Source of the DNA: Saprospiraceae bacterium
GTDB taxonomy: Bacteria > Bacteroidota > Bacteroidia > Chitinophagales > Saprospiraceae
Direction of reading: 5' to 3'
DNA: 7,148 nt
Assembly: GCA_027031185.1 (NCBI GenBank)
Contig: JALVEF010000483.1
Coordinates: 1 to 7,148 of the forward strand
Each line of letters starts with the position of its first letter. The stretch's first letter is position 1. Shown piece by piece: positions 5,304 to 7,148 of the stretch. The notes under the pieces were generated by a model. The model was not told the origin of the DNA. It saw only the letters and a list, made by a program, of their open reading frames with translations, and made no database searches. Made by a program: the position numbers and the translations under genes.

Positions 5304-7148
5304 TCAGTGCACCAAAAGCTCCGTCTGTACCCGATCTCCGGATTGGAGCCGGACAAGGTAAAGTCCGGCGGGCCAGCCGGCCACGGACCAACGAACTTCG
5401 CGCTTGCCCACGCCCACGGGGAGACGAAGCCGCTCCCGCCCCACCACGTCCGTGACGATCACCTGCGACGCCTGCCCGGGCGCGGAGAGAAGTTGCAACT
5501 GCACTTGGTCTTTCGCCGGATTGGGACGAATGGAAAAGAAGTTTACACCGCCTTGCGGCGGCGTGTGGATGGCATCGGGCTTGGTGTACAGGACTTTCAA
5601 GTCGTCGAAGTAAAAGCCGTCTCTTGTGTCTAAAAAGTCGGACTTCAGCACAAACTGAAGCCGGATTTTCTGTCCGGTAATTTCGTCCAGGCTGACATAC
5701 TCGCGCACCCAGTCCGCTTGCTTGCCATCATAGACAGGCTGGCCCTTGTCTTGGTATTGGGAGCCGGATTTGGTGAAGCGGCCGCAGAGCGGGATGATAG
5801 TCGTATTGTCAATAACCGCCGAGAGTTGTACGTAGTCATACGACGGCTCGATGTCCCACTTGGCCCAAAAAGTGAGTGCAGCGCCGGTGGCCGATGTCAG
5901 GTCAATCTCATCGGAGACGAGTGAGCGTTCGGCCGAGTAAGGATAGGGTCCGTCGGGGCTGTCGGTGATGGACTGCGGCGCACTGACGTAAGTTTCCGTC
6001 GTGGGTTGCCAGTCGCCCAGCCATTGGGGATAGAGGGCCCCCATCTCTTCAAAAGCCACCGGCGCGTCCACCCACACGGGGAGCCGGACGGTGTCGGTAT
6101 GCATCCCAAGCCCGTCGGTGACGGACAGATAGAGCGCCACGGAGTCCCCCGCCGTGACGGTATTGTCCAGCGCATAGGCCACGGATAGTGTCAGGCTGTC
6201 AAGCTGTGTCATCATCGCGCTGACGCTGTCGGGCGACAGCGTCAGGCCGGGGCCGGCGGTGAGCTTCACAGCCACCGGCCCGGCGGCCAATCCCGGATGC
6301 GTGATCAACAGCCGGATGCTGTCAGCCGCCTGGTCGAGAAAGGCCTTATCCGGCCGGACTTCCGCATAATTGAGCAGCAGGCGGGCGGCGGTGAGATTTT
6401 GATAAATGGTGGTCTTGTTGAGCCCATCTATCTGATCTTCGGACGGCCAAAATTCCGGCCCCACTTCCGGTGTCATGGAAAAGATTTGTTGGTCGCCGTA
6501 CATCCAGTCATCGCTGTCGCCATTGACCGTATAGCCGACGGTCTGGGTGCCGGTGCCGAGGACAAATCCATTCTCACGGGTCAAGGCCCGGCCCAGGGCT
6601 TCAAAGCTCGCATGATCCGGTGTAAGCGTATCACTGTATCCCCAGGGATGGATGAGCAGATTGCCAAAGGTGTGGTAGTTGAGCGCAATTTGGAAGTCGT
6701 GTTGCTGGCACAGGAAGCGCATGGCGCGGGTCTCCGGTTCGGAAAAGGGGGCCGTACCCCGGTAGGTCTGCGAACCGGGGATATTGGAGGAGCCGACATT
6801 ATTATATCCCCACTTGTAGCCGTAGTTGCGGTTGAGATCCACACCATAGACGACAGAATCCTGTTTCCAGCGATTCTTGCGCCAGAAGCCGCCGCCGTTG
6901 GGATTGGTGGTTTGGTTATAGACATAGCCGTCGGGATTGACACAGGGGACAAAGACCATGCGCACGCGGTCCACCAGTGATTTGATGTTGGGATCACTGT
7001 CGTAGTGTTCCAGGAGGTACCACATAAAAAACAGGAGTTGGGACATGGAGTTGGGCTCGCGCGCGTGGTGCAGGGCGGTGTAGAGGATTTCAGGTTCGCC
7101 CTCGTCCTGGTCCGGATGGTCGGACAGCAGGACGAAGTAAAGCGGGCG
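5304..7148 (-). CDS. Secreted M14 zinc carboxypeptidase with T9SS sorting domain (5' partial)
   Basis: The last 614 residues are visible. The frame stays open to the right edge, so the start and any signal peptide lie outside. The first ATG inside the window (7044-7046) is not the start, because the zinc motif HxxE (HARE, visible residues 28-31, bases 7056-7067) lies upstream of it. Other M14 landmarks are DLNRN (104-108, substrate-carboxylate Asn-Arg), the third zinc ligand in NYHTFGN (H159), a substrate-pocket Tyr in GYTVNGDSDDW, and the catalytic Glu in MTPEVG (E228). A beta-rich region follows (about 290-360), then a MAM/jelly-roll-like domain (about 370-520, with LTFWAKWDIE and GFYFDDLKV). 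The final ~78 residues (537-614) form a T9SS type A sorting domain: FSIRPNPAKDQVQL, VVGRERLRL and AGLYLVRLQSG before the end. The protein is expected to cross the outer membrane by T9SS, for surface attachment or release, and to remove C-terminal residues from peptides. Confidence 0.93.
   Translation of the reverse strand, partial: RPLYFVLLSDHPDQDEGEPEILYTALHHAREPNSMSQLLFFMWYLLEHYDSDPNIKSLVDRVRMVFVPCVNPDGYVYNQTTNPNGGGFWRKNRWKQDSVVYGVDLNRNYGYKWGYNNVGSSNIPGSQTYRGTAPFSEPETRAMRFLCQQHDFQIALNYHTFGNLLIHPWGYSDTLTPDHASFEALGRALTRENGFVLGTGTQTVGYTVNGDSDDWMYGDQQIFSMTPEVGPEFWPSEDQIDGLNKTTIYQNLTAARLLLNYAEVRPDKAFLDQAADSIRLLITHPGLAAGPVAVKLTAGPGLTLSPDSVSAMMTQLDSLTLSVAYALDNTVTAGDSVALYLSVTDGLGMHTDTVRLPVWVDAPVAFEEMGALYPQWLGDWQPTTETYVSAPQSITDSPDGPYPYSAERSLVSDEIDLTSATGAALTFWAKWDIEPSYDYVQLSAVIDNTTIIPLCGRFTKSGSQYQDKGQPVYDGKQADWVREYVSLDEITGQKIRLQFVLKSDFLDTRDGFYFDDLKVLYTKPDAIHTPPQGGVNFFSIRPNPAKDQVQLQLLSAPGQASQVIVTDVVGRERLRLPVGVGKREVRWSVAGWPAGLYLVRLQSGDRVQTELLVH

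Noticed and set aside
5285..5310. Possible bidirectional terminator between the convergent oxidoreductase and peptidase genes
   Set aside because: The gap is 12 bp and no convincing stem-loop is visible in or around it.
6297..6980. 227-codon forward frame opposite the M14 carboxypeptidase
   Set aside because: The reverse strand carries all M14 catalytic motifs across this interval. The forward translation has no recognisable domain.
1..7148. Search for defence, CRISPR, tRNA/rRNA, phage or toxin-antitoxin content
   Set aside because: No repeat-spacer pattern, tRNA cloverleaf, rRNA segment or relevant protein family was recognised on either strand.

Overview
This window reads as chromosomal DNA from a GC-rich member of the Bacteroidota. 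Two protein architectures support this. One is a single-chain CcsB-CcsA cytochrome c synthase with a large insert between the two halves. The other is a secreted zinc carboxypeptidase ending in a type IX secretion (T9SS) sorting domain, a feature essentially confined to this phylum. None of the starts has a clear Shine-Dalgarno sequence, which is also usual there. The high GC would suit a Saprospirales-like lineage, but that is only a guess.

Layout: (i) 1-174 is a left-edge stretch with no recognisable gene. (ii) 175-337 is a 163-bp non-coding, almost fully palindromic element. It has 14-bp perfect terminal inverted repeats beginning GTAAC and a perfect 8-bp direct repeat (AAAAAAGT) on each side, so it is a MITE-like insertion with IS66-type ends. 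(iii) 394-3477 (+) is ccsBA, cytochrome c maturation system II. (iv) 3548-3609 is a second, 62-bp copy of the same element with its interior deleted, in the opposite orientation. (v) 3628-4242 (+) is a stand-alone NadR-type nicotinamide riboside kinase, overlapping by ATGA with (vi) 4239-5291 (+), a DAO-family FAD oxidoreductase. (vii) 5304-7148 (-) is a convergent, 5'-truncated M14 metallocarboxypeptidase with a T9SS sorting domain. Its start lies beyond the right edge.

The protein genes are recognisable housekeeping or accessory functions: haem attachment to cytochromes at the outer face of the inner membrane, pyridine nucleotide salvage with a coupled flavoenzyme, and a secreted peptidase. 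There is no defence system, CRISPR array, tRNA or rRNA. The most notable feature is the small palindromic element family, one copy directly upstream of each of the two forward transcription units, where it can alter the 5' leaders and, for the kinase gene, offers an alternative in-frame ATG.
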